Of a DNA stretch of 64,000 bases, positions 33,401 through 46,508 are shown one piece after another (positions within the stretch are counted from its first letter, which is position 1; each line of letters starts with the position of its first letter). Made by a program: the position numbers and the translations under genes. Origin of the DNA: Aradus depressus (taxonomy: Eukaryota; Arthropoda; Insecta; Hemiptera; Aradidae); contig OY759221.1 in the NCBI GenBank assembly GCA_963662175.1, positions 26,647,027 through 26,711,026 of the forward strand, written 5' to 3'. Under the pieces are notes generated by a model. The model made no database searches and was not told the origin of the DNA. It saw only the letters and a list, made by a program, of their open reading frames with translations.

Positions 33401-36400
33401 GATCCGAGGTGGTCATGTGTCATGCCATGTCGAGTTGGCATGGAATTACCCATATATAAAAAAAAAGTGTTTTCCAGAGAGTAATATCTGACATTAATGA
33501 CTTTTAATCTGTTGATATCACTTTGAAAGATAATGAGATTAAATTATGTTATGTCCGAATGCATTTTCTGTGTTTTGTGTCGATATAGTGGAAATAATAA
33601 TAAATAAAATAAAAAATGTGATAAATATAGCACTTGATTGAACGTTTATGTTGTCTAATTCCACAAACACAGTTTGAGCTTTATTTAAAGTGGTTTATTT
33701 ATCATCTTTTTAATTTTAAATTATATAATTTTGTGACTTCTTCACAAACGCCCATTATTAATAAAAAATAACTTGATAAATATCTTTAACTTACATGATA
33801 AGCATACTCATGCATGAAAATTTTCTTATGGGCAGATGGGTTGTGTGTTTCCAATTTGCTCCAGGCATAATCCCTAGGCACGAAATAGGTGAATCTTTTC
33901 GTCATATCATCCAGCTGATCATTGAATCCTTGAGGTTTGCCCACTTGATATGTTTTGCTATTGAAAAATACAAATACATACATAGAACAAGTAAGTGAAA
34001 TATATAAATGTCTAATAGCCAAAAGTTCATTTCATAGAACATATTGAATGATTGTCATGAAAACGTTCACAACATGACCGCCTTGTTAATTAAAGTTGAA
34101 TGTTTTCACAACTTTCTTCCTTCTTTGAGGTCTGAATATCTATTGATTGACTTCGAACTGTAATATTTTGAAATATTTCTATTTCAAGCCCCCCCCCCCC
34201 CCCCCCCCCCCTATACTAGCATCTGTTTCATAAATTTATCTATGTATCTGTTTTCGTTAGAGATATTGACAAGGTGAAAATACATGTTTTATAGCCTCGT
34301 TTATAATTTAAGGCCCCTATTTTAAAATTACCATTTTTCCAGATCTTTGAAAAGAGACTAATGCGTTGTACAATTAATTGCCGAGTATGTATTAAAAATC
34401 ACATGTGATGGGATGAAACACAATGAAAATGTTTAAATTGTGGATAGTCTTGTGATGCGATCCGGAAATGAAATGAATCGATTTTATTTGTCATCATAGG
34501 TACGGAAGCTCACTACATATGTTATTATTAATATTAGATTCACAACTTGTACTGAAAATTATAATAGTAATTTCTTAACACCGATCCGCCATATTGCAGC
34601 CGGTTAATTGGAAAGGGGTTAAAATCGACTTGCAAGATTTGTTGCAGACAGACAACAAAGCAAGTTGAATAAAAGCTTGTAAAAGTGTTAAGATGAAAGG
34701 ATCCTCACTTGAGCATAGGATCGGTGGCAATTTTCCTTCCAACAGTTGTGAAGGGGACACCGAGGACGTGGTCTATGATGTGTACGATGCCATTAGTGGC
34801 GGCAATGTCCGGCTGAATCACGGTAGCGTTCACACCGCCTCCCTCCACAGTCAGGGTCTTGTTACCATTCACGTTGATCACGTTGAAGTAGAGGTTCTTA
34901 CGGGGAGTCAGCGTCGGTGCCTGGAACAGCTGTCTCAGGAGAAACCAAACAAAAAGAAATCCGAGGGGGAGGAGAAACGATAAAGGAAAAGGAGAAAACA
35001 AATAACATACGGACAGGGAAGAAAGGAATGGAATGAAAAAACAAAAACCCCATAAAATATTAGAATGATTTTTTTTTTTTTACTTTGAAAGAGTTGTAAA
35101 TTGATAATTTTTTTAAAATAAAATAATAAAATAAGCAGCAACAGCAGCTTGTGTCGTTTCGAGTTGTTCATTATTATCTGGCGTCCATTGTGCAACAATG
35201 CGGTGGTGGATTTACGAAATTCGGAATACAATCACCAACTTTTTTTTTCTCGGAAGTTTATTTGATTACCGATGTGATCATTGATACAATTTGATTTGTC
35301 CTGAGACAAAGATGGCTCTCAGCCCCCACTTCTTTTGATTTTTCGCCTGTGCATGGAAGAATTTCGAAAAAACCTGTTTTTAGACGTTTTTTACCGTTAT
35401 ATATTTTTTAATAAAAAATTTCATATTGTCGCCTTTTTTTTTAATCTTCCCACATGAGAAGGGAGAAAAAAAGGGAAAACATTTGAAGATGTTGTCTTTC
35501 TGGGTTTATTTTGCGATGAAGGTTGATCTACTTCCCCAATTTATCAAACGTCAAAGGACTAAATAAGGAAAAACGTGTTTTTTAGTTTGGTTTTTGAAGG
35601 CTCTGTCTCTCTTGATTTTTGAGAGGGCAGTTAACCATAACTCAAGTATTAGGTATCCAGCTTTTTTACCAAGACTGGGAATACTTGTTTTCTTCATATT
35701 AGTCCACTTTGGGTGCCAAACAGGACTGTTACTGAAATATACTAAAATAAACATTAAAGATTGATGTGAACATCAGCACGGGTATACTCATGCCCGGGCT
35801 ATTACTACGAAGCCATATTGCCCACTACCAGAGCGCTCTTTCGTCACTCTGGTGGACATGACCCCGACTCTACTGTACGAGTCCTAAATGTTTACCTTCT
35901 CTAAATTTTTATTCACCTAGTGTAAGGTTCTTTAACGACTGTCATCATTTTTTTTCACGGTTTTTCACTTCCCAGATAATAAAACCTAAAGCCATTAGCC
36001 GGGTTTCGAACCCGCGATTTTGATCTAAGTAGGTTAGTCTTTCAGCTACCGACGCCCTCTAGAGATTAAGATGTTCACTAAATCACATACGTAATTTGTG
36101 GTAACCTAGAAATGACCTCATACACAATATGCTAGCAGAGGTCTGGGAAATTCTGCTCAATGGACGCCATCATAAAATCAACGCTTTGTTAATACAAAGT
36201 GTATTTTTTAAATTTAAAACTAATATTTCAAGTTATCTGAACTCGGTAATTATCAGATATTGAAATTATTATAATTACATTAGACATTTTTTTTAATTAA
36301 AAACTTTCCAATTCAAATAGTGAAGATATTGTAAAGTAAAAGTGACAGCGCATGGCAATTAAAAATGCAATCAAATAAAGCATTCAGGAATAATAATAAT

Positions 36401-39400
36401 ACGGAATAATATAACAGGATACTTAAGTAGCCCCAGGAAAGAAGAACTGGGTAGATGGAAGGATTGTGTGGGATATATAGCATGCAAAAACTTATAAAAT
36501 TAACAGACATTCAATGAATTAGGAGAAGGAACAGGAATATTTGAACAAATGAACAAAGCAAGAAAAGCAAATAAAAAGTATACAGAAAAATAAACATGAA
36601 ACATAGTTGTGTCAGATCTCAAATTTTGATACATTTGCAACTTCATTTTTACCAGGTGTGCCACAACTGGCGAAGACTACAAACAGAAGTCAACAATGGT
36701 AACCATCAAATGTCCAATTCTCGGGTAGTCAGCAGAAATATAACTGCTGACGAGAGGTTCCTCGAAGGCCCTTAGCCAGGGACACTAACTACCTACAAAT
36801 TTTGAACCTCACATTGTCACAAAAAGACTATCTGCTTTAGTATTTCATAATGATTTTGACAGTATTAAGCTAATTTTTGCTATGTAATTAAATTATTTTT
36901 CAAATGTTGTCGCCTTCAGTCATTCCAATTAAACAAATAATTATATTTATTATAAAAGTGTTTTTTAGCAATAGATTTCTTCAAAAATAGGGAATAAGCA
37001 ATGTTTTCGGATATATTTCGTCTGCTCTTCAGTGAAGAAACGGAGTTAGATGTGCAGTCCAAACCGTCATTTAAAGGAAATTAAGATGTGGGGTGAAAAA
37101 CTGAATATTTTTTTTTGATTTAAAAATAGATAGGATCATAACGTAAAAATTAACCCAATGGGTTCAATTTCAGATTTCATAAATTACCGAAAATTCCCAA
37201 AATAGTCTTGAAGAAAGAAAGTAAAAAATAAATGAACAGGATTACTCATTGTTTAAAGACAATAGAATGCATTATACTTTACTTTATATGCTTCAAAAAT
37301 ATTATAGAAATAATGGCTTATGTAAAATAGTTTTGCCATAACTAATGAAATATAAGAAGTACTATGCGTGACAGTTTTTGAAGAGAAACAGTAAAATTGA
37401 TACATGAAATAGTGCTGATATAAAATTGATCTCAGAATCAGAGCTTGCCTGTGAATAAGCTTTAGAAGTGAAACATTCACAGATATTAAGATGTAATTCA
37501 GTGTGAACTTTGCATCACATTAAAAATATTATAATAATAAATGAAAAAAATAATAGAATAAACACATACCTGACCAAGATTATTGTAAACGATCCTTTCC
37601 ATGGGAAGTTTTTCTTCAACCAAATGCATATGAAGGATGTCCCGGATGCGATTACGGTCCCTCATGATGACACTGAGACTGGAGTCCCGCCAAGCAGCGT
37701 TGGAAGGTGCAAACAAAGTAAGTTCTCGCATTCGTGTGAGTCGCTCCATGAACTCACCGTCAGTGTCTCGGATCACCTCATAGAATTTATAGAGTGGCCC
37801 ATCCTCTCGATCCTATCACATAAATCATTTAAGATAATTATATTAGTAATACAGATATTGTAGAGTCTCAACTATTTTCGTGGAATATTCTCTAGCCCCA
37901 ATCTCTAAGTTCTAAGTTCATCTTAATATTTTCCTATAAACAATATGAATGTACGATTTCTAATATGAAAAACGCGGACAACTTGTGTTAACTTATAATA
38001 AATAAATAAAACGTCTTAGTTTATAACTAAACCTGACCTCTTTGGCGAAAAAAACAATATTTCAAGTCGCAGCCTTATTAGAAAATTCGCCTTTCTATAA
38101 TTCTACTTTTAGGTTGTGTAACAACTGATAAATAGCCTATATTCGTTAAGTTTTTTTGTGATCGGATTGCTCTGAGTTAGCCTGACTGACAATTTCTCGA
38201 TAACAAAATATTTTTTTAAATCGTTTAGAGTATTTTTATTTGTTCGCGTTCATTACAAAAAAATGTTTTAGTAAAAAGAAAGATCATGTACTTTAATCAC
38301 AAAGACTGGACGAACGAAGGAGGGGAAATGGAAGAGCGATTAAAAAATAATTAAAACTTCGCACTAAGTCCACGAATTTGTCAATTTAGGTCAGCTGTAA
38401 AACGTTCGTCTAGGTCCATTAGAAGCCGAGACATGCCTACAGAATAGTATGGCTGTTAATAAATGAAAATTTGCTAACATTTGGAAGCTTCTTCCTTTTT
38501 TGAGCTTTTCAACATTCATTTTTAAAATGGGGCGAAGTTAGCACAGAGGTAGTATCTATTGTGCTCAATATAGAGGGTAGGATCCCGGCCGAGGCTTCTA
38601 AGTTTGTTTGTTTTCAATATGGGAAGTAAACAAATCTTGGGTATGCCATCCTTCGGAGAGGACGTGAAATGGTGAACTCGTAACTGAGTTAAAAACAAAA
38701 AAAATTAGAAAGTATCTGAAGTTCATTTGCAAACTAAATTTTTTTTTTAAATTACTTCAAATTCAAAGCTGATTTGAAGATTTTTAGTCAAAATTAATTT
38801 TAATACTTAATCGACATTTTTAAAATTATTTTTCACGCCATTTTCATCCCAGAAACTTCTAAAGACAAATTTCAGGGGCAAAATAAGACTGGTTAATTTT
38901 CATTGCTTAGTTTATTTATGTGTGCAACTTAAATATGATTTATGTGGAGGCATTAATTATAAAAATAAGACGTGAGTACTTACAATGCCCTGAACATGCA
39001 GACATGCCAACATCAAGAACAGACATATACACAACAGTGTTAACAATTAACCTATTTTTAAAAACATTTTGAATTTTTCTACTAGAAACTTAAAATATAT
39101 TTCGTCGAAAGGACAACAAAATGTCAAGTAAAAAGCTAGATGTAGAAGAAACACCGTGGGTTTTTAAAGTTAATTATTTTTTTAATGTTTCTTTTAAACT
39201 ATGAATGTAAAGACAAAATAAAGCTTTATATTTAGAAAAAAAAATTGTATTAAAATAAATTTCTTTAGAGTTTTAAAATTATTATTGGGTATAAAAAACA
39301 CTGTTCACTAATAACTCACATCTAATATTCAGAGAAAAATAGGGCAATTCAACATTCCAAGACAATTTGACCAATTAACAAAATAATAAAAAATAAGGTT

Positions 39401-39507
39401 CGACAGCTCCGAGTTGCTAAATGTTTAAAGAAATATGAAATTGATGAACAAATTCAAATATTTAACTGATTATTTTCTCATGTCGCTTTGTATAGCGTTT
39501 GTATTTG

Positions 39508-39545
<38 letters not shown>

Positions 39546-42500
39546 ATATATATATATATATATATATGGGAGGGCTATATATACCGGAGGGCTCCGGTAG
39601 CTCAGAAGTAGCATGCTAGCCTACTGAGTTGAAGGTGAATAAACCTGGGTAGGCAGGAGTGCTCTGGTAGTAGGCGATATGACCTCGTAGTTAAAGCCGG
39701 GGCAAGAGTCATAATAACTATATATTTTTTTTTAAACAGGGAAAACCCACATAAAATTATTATTCTCCTCAAAAATCTAGTATTTATGTAATAATCTTCA
39801 AACAATTATGCCAGATTTTTTTTTTTTTTTTTGAAAACTTAACACATCACAAAGTTGAAAGGAACGTATTTAGAGGGGGGTAAAATAAACTTAAGCATGC
39901 CGTCCTTCGGATGGGATGTTAAGCGATGGTACCGAGCCTTTATGATATCAGGTACTCGTTAAACCCTACCCTAGGTGAATACAAATTTAGGGCAGGCAAC
40001 ATTTAGGACTCCCATGGTAGAATCGGGCTCATGTTCACAAAAGAGCGCTCTGGTAGTAGGCGATATGACCTCGTAGTTAAAGCCCGGGCATAGGTCATAA
40101 TAACTAATTTACCTATTTAGAAACTAAGAATTGTTCAATATATTTTTTTTTTCTCGCAAAGTAATTCTCACATAAAATATGAACTGAAACGAATAGAATC
40201 AAATATTTGCATATATTCACTAATCAGACCCCCGATAACTTTGCAAAAAATGAACTAAATAGGAGAAGGTGAGGTCCGAGTCTCTCGTCGATTTGATGTC
40301 GAATGGTAGCTGTATAATTATATTTTATACACAGAGATAGGAACATAGCAAATATTAAACTAAAGTATATTGGCTGAATAATATATAAAAAAAGCAACAT
40401 TTAATAAATAATAAAACACACCCTTCACTAATGGTTACTAATGCTAGTAATATGAGAAATTAACAAGATATGATGAAGATGTTAGTAAAATAAATTGTTA
40501 GGAATTTTAGAAGAGAGCAAGTAGATGATTTATATTTGCTATATAATTAGTACGTAGTTTTTCCGTGGTGCAACGCTAGTATCTATCACTCACGAAATAA
40601 TAATTTCACATCTAAACTAGACGGTGCGCGGCTTCCATATAATATAATTTATTTGAAAAATATTCAACTTATAATCTTAGGAGACTCTTTTAAACGTTTT
40701 CCGCAAAAAAATAATGTACAATTTACAATTATTTCAATTTTAATCTAGTTTGATTATAAGAAGAAAGATGATTGCCTCCCTCAAAATTTGTTTCAAAACA
40801 TTTCGCAGAAAATTGGCGCTATTAAAATTTATCTTTTCTTCACGAGAAAGAGAGGGTGCCTGCAAGTCAGAGGTAGCGTGCTACCTTTCTGAGCTTTAGA
40901 TATTTAATCTAGGAGGTGAAAAAACCTTGAGCACGTCATCCTTCGGACGAGGCGTTAAGCGAGCCTGTACGATGTCAGATACTCGTTGAAGACCCCTACT
41001 CTAGGTGAATAAAAATTTAGTGTAGACAAAATTTTGGACTCTCACAGTAGAGTCGGGCTCATTTCCACCAGAGCAACGAAAGGGTAGGTAGTAGGCGACA
41101 TGAGCTTGTATGTAAAGCCCGGACATGAGTCACAATAATTATTTCATTCACGAGAGAGATAGGGTAAGCAAATTGGACATAATGTTTTCATGAATGTCGC
41201 CCCGGACCTAACACATTTTTAAAAAACATTCATTTTTCTTTATATTGTGCCGCAACGACTCTATAAGGGCTTTTCGAAATGATTCACAAATATCGTAGAA
41301 ACTTTTTGATCCGATGATTTTTTAATTGAGCGGATTCACCCCTTTTCGTAATCTAATTCAACAGTTCAAGTTGGTTACTATGAATTTTGTCTAAATGCCA
41401 AGTCTTACCAAATGTCTGACAAATAAATATATAGATAACGTTTGGCTTTTTCCTACTTCCGGTAAGCCTATTCAGTAGCAAATAAACACAAAGATAGCTG
41501 GCTTAATCTCCAATAACCGGAATATCTTAGAAATAGTGATATTGTTGATAGGTAGGTATTACATAAGTTATTCGGGCCCTGATCGCCAATTTTCAAAGGA
41601 AAGGGAAGTTAACAACGAAGAATTTACAAAACTTCCCCATAAAACAATAGACGGCCATTGTGTACGTTAAATCAGTTCAATCTTATTATTTTCCAAAAAA
41701 AAAATTTGCAACATAAAATATTTTTCAAAAACGAAACACAAATAGATCATAAAAACTACTGTTGCAGCTAAATTATGATTGCCTGAAATTATTATATCTC
41801 GAAAAATGTAATAGGAAACTGAAATGGACAATAACGGAAACTAAAATATATAACAATTTTTTTAATCTAATTTCCTTTACTTATGAGGAATAATCTTCAT
41901 TAGAATGGCACATAACACTAAAGATTTAAGATATTTAGAGAAAACACAAATAACCCTACTAAAACATGTAGTTCATAACACACAACATGCAATGGTGCAA
42001 ACTTATTATTTATTTATTTTTTAACTATTTTTAATTGTTTAAAGAAAATAATGGAAAAAATGTTAAAATAAAAAACAGAGGAAAGAGTAGGTGAAGTATG
42101 AAACGTGATTAACGACACTGTCGAATTGTTCTTACCTTAAACGACTGAGAACCAACATGAAATGAAAACAAAAAACTTAAATTAGATAATGTTATGATGT
42201 AAAAAATAAAAATAAATTATGATAATACAGCCTACAGAATCCTGCCAAAAAAAGAAATACATATTCTTTAACATTATGATATTAATACGTCATTAAATAC
42301 ATAAGATATATTTAAAAAATAAGGTTTAGGGTTCAATATAATGGATATTAAAAAACTTATTACGTCTGTGATTTACACCAATGATCAACATATTAACGAT
42401 TGTACAATGTCTATACATAAGCGGAAGGACTGATCAGGCTTATGGTCGCTTAAAACAAAGTTGTGGAAATTCTGTCAAGCTTTCGGCACTGAGTGCGCCT

Positions 42501-45500
42501 TCTTCAGGGCCTTTTACATTAATAATGAGTTGATGTATGCTAGATACATATTATACGTATCTAGCACAAATCATAACATTAATATTGTCAATACAGGCCC
42601 TGAAGAAGGCCGATAGCTTGGCAGAAATTCCACAAGTTTGTTTTATCGACCACAAGTCTGATCTCTCTTTCGTATTACATCGTTGGTCAATCCTTCAAAT
42701 TACAATAATACTAAAAATCTCCTTTTGTCATGCCAAATCGAACAATGTCTTATATATTAGGATTTTATGGTGTCTTATATATGCTATTGTGTAATATAAA
42801 CACACTGAAGTGACATACGCACACACCGAGTGTCTTATTTACACTAATTTTATATGTTACTGCCATCGACGACAAGATAGCTATTATCGACAATAGCGCT
42901 TGTGAACTAATTAACGTTGGGAATATGATGAGGCACACCTTGATTATCGTCTTTATTTAGCGCCCTCTGTTAATGTTGGAAATATTCTGATTTTATATGT
43001 GAGAACCTGTACCACTTCACTAAAAAGACCGACGGGAGGGTCAACAATTTATTTTATTTCGGATAAATGATCGGATTAAATTCGGATATGAACAACGATA
43101 AAGAATCTTCGCATATACAAATCATATCGTCTATCAGAAAGAGGTTGTAACATCTGTATAACCTATGTTCTACCAACATTAACAATGGTCGAAAGCAATA
43201 CCCGACAGTAGCTAAGAAAACGCTAGATAAAAACGAAAATCAATTATGAAATCAGAGGTAGCATGCTAGCCTATTGTGCTCAAGACTGCGGATTCGAAAC
43301 TCGGCCGAGGTATTTAGTTTTTTCTATCTTAGAGGCAAAAAAAAGTTTAAGAACGCCATTCTTCGGATGGGATGTGAAACGATGATCCCGAGCCTGTACG
43401 ATGTCAGATACTCGTTAACAAGTAACAAAACCTGAGTAGGCAAAATTTAGGTGAAGTATGTATTTGTAAGAGCTACGAAAGAGTGCTCTGTTAATATAAC
43501 GATATAACCAATAATCTTTTTTAAAGCCCGGACATTAGACACAATAATTAATTAGCTCACTCTACTAATATCGATAATAACAAGCTATTGGTCGCTTATG
43601 ACTAACTCACCGATACTAAAATATAAAATGCATTACTAATTATACTTATCTGCACTAAAGTGCATTATATACACACTATAGTTTGGTCAGGGTTATTCAC
43701 CCTAGGCTTTAAGATGGTATATAAGAATGAATGACCCCCCACCCACTTCTATAAATCGATCCCCCGACCTCGAAAATGGGTAACCGACCCTTGTTAATGG
43801 TGGTCTCATATACTAAACCCCTGACCGAAAATAAGTTGAAAATATCACTTTCAACATTTCGTTGTAATATTTAAATTTTAATGACGTAAGGAAGACGGCG
43901 AAACCGAAAAAAAAAATTATTTATTTTAATTAGCGATGAAAATAACTCTTATACGTATAGAAATACTGTAGGTATTTCCTAGACGTATGAGTTATAAGTA
44001 GAAAAAATATAGAAAACAGTGTCGCCTTTGAAATTGGTGATGTGAAAAGTAAAATAATAATATAATAAACATCTGAAAAAAAATTATTACAAAGTTCAAC
44101 AGAAATTGTGCTATAAAAATATAAATGTACACGAATGCATTCAACATTTACAAAAACATCGATGTGATAAAAATATGCAGGGTGTTTCAGAAGAAGTGTC
44201 ACGCAATTTCTCTTTTACAGCGTTTTCATTCTATTGATTATTTTCAAATAAAAAATGTTACATTACGAGTCTATAGATGACAGTTTTTTTTAAAAACTTT
44301 ATTGAGAAATTAATAAAGAAATTAAAAAAATGCTTCACAAGTTTTAAAATTAATTTACTCTAGTGCGGGGGGCCACTGTTTTTTTTTTTTTTTTTCTATA
44401 ATATTGGGCTCTAATAATAAAACGGAACAATGATAATTTTGATTATTATTAGGTTTTATCATAATAATATTATTCCGTTTTATTATAATAGCCCAATATT
44501 ATAGGAAAATACCGAAATATTTATTCGAATTATAAAAAATATTCAATTCTGAATTGCCATAAAAAAATAATAATGAATGTTCAACTCAAATTTTCTATGG
44601 CTGATGGGTATGGATAAATATATTGAAAATGTTTTTTTTCCCTTGTCTTTTTGTCTCTGGGTTGCATAGTTTGCATGGAAAACTGTCTGGCTAGTTCTAG
44701 CATAAGTTCTGTCCCTAGGGTGAACAATCTCATTCGAGTGCTTTAGTACAAACTAAAAAAATATTTCATATCAAATCAACCAAAGTTTGGACCATCTCTC
44801 AGATTATGATTTTCTGTAGATATGTTGAGATATACGATAGAAAACGCAAAATTAGGCATGTTTTCTGATTCAAATGGCTCGAATTGCCGTAATGAGGATT
44901 GGGGTGAGCTCATTTTAGAGGTCTTAACGCTTGTTGAATAATAGTCTTTTGAAAAATTCAAAATTTTGTTTTTGAGTAATTCAAAAATACTATTTTATGA
45001 GTATTGACTCTGAAAAGATAGCTTACAAAAAAAAAGTTGTCGGTGAATCACTGGCAATGTACTTCCCCAGAACAAATTAAATAATTAATGTTTTGCCCTC
45101 CCTTCAACCGTTTGAGCTAAAAATAAAGAGTTCGACTTCCTCTGGAGCTTCTGAATCCTCATAATAAATTTATTACAATGCGGCTTTTGAGTTGACTCCA
45201 GTCTTATCTCCCCTCCCCTGGCAGATTCCTCTAAAAATTAATAAGTGTCCTCCTAGGGGTGAACATGAAATTCCGGTAAAAGCTCAATATCGAATTTCTG
45301 ATCGATTATATCTAGAAAAGTAAAACTAAAAATGTATACTTTTTGTATTCTCACTAAGTACATATTTTCAGAAAATCATAAAAATCTGAGAGGAAAAGAC
45401 AACATTGGTTGACTTGACATAGAATAACCCATAAACATTCAAAAAAAGGAAACATAGAGTTACGCAATTTACTCAATAAACATGACAAAAAATAACTAGC

Positions 45501-46458
45501 ATTTTCATAATAATAAAATGTATTTATTTAAACATTAAACATCAGGATTACTTCTTGGCGACCCTTTACAATTACGTTCATTTTTCAGTTTTTCCGTGCA
45601 CAACACTATACACAAAATGTCTAGTAATAATAATGAAACACTTGAGTGAATGTTTTTGTGCTCTACAACTTTTTTTCTTCTTTTTCTAGTAATAATATAA
45701 TAAAACACTTGAATGAACTTTTTTGTACTCTTCAACGTTTTTACTCGAAGCCAACGCCGTTGCAATTGAGACATTATCAAACTAATAGTACTATAAATGA
45801 ATAAAACAAACTTATTTTTGAAATATTGTCTATTCCACTAAAGATATATGTATATATATATATATAACTACCGGTTTCGGCTTCACACCATCGTCAGGTA
45901 TAGTTATGAACTAAGTTAGTTTGCAGAGTGCGACCCCTCCAATACCTCTCTGGTGAAAGGTGCCACTTCAATTAGGGAATCCCCCGGCTTAACCGTTAGC
46001 TACATCATGAAATATTTGACAAAACACTAATTTTTCTTAATTTACATAAAATAACATCTTTTGACTAATAAGTAAAAAATAAAAATAAAAAACATAACAG
46101 ATAATAACATATATATGGAAACCTATAATAATAACAGATAATAACAAACATAGGTATATGTGGAAATAGAACCAGTTCAGGGTTTTTTTTGTTATTATTA
46201 TAGGTTTTCATATATATGTTATTATCTGTTATGTTTTTTATTTTTATTTTTTACTTATTAGTCAAAAGATGTTATTTTATGTAAATTAAGAAAAATTAGT
46301 GTTTTGTCAAATATTTCAAGATGTAGCTAACGGTTAAGCCGGGGGATTCCCTAATTGAAGTGGCACCTTTCACCAGAGAGGTATTGGAGGGGTCGCACTC
46401 TGCAAACTAACTTTGTTCATAACTATACCTGACGATGGTGTGAAGCCGAAACCGGTAG

Positions 46459-46508
<50 letters not shown>

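Noticed and set aside
34693..34983. 96-residue plus-strand open frame
   Set aside because: It is the antisense of a fasciclin exon (34709-34920), whose minus-strand frame has clear FAS1 motifs.
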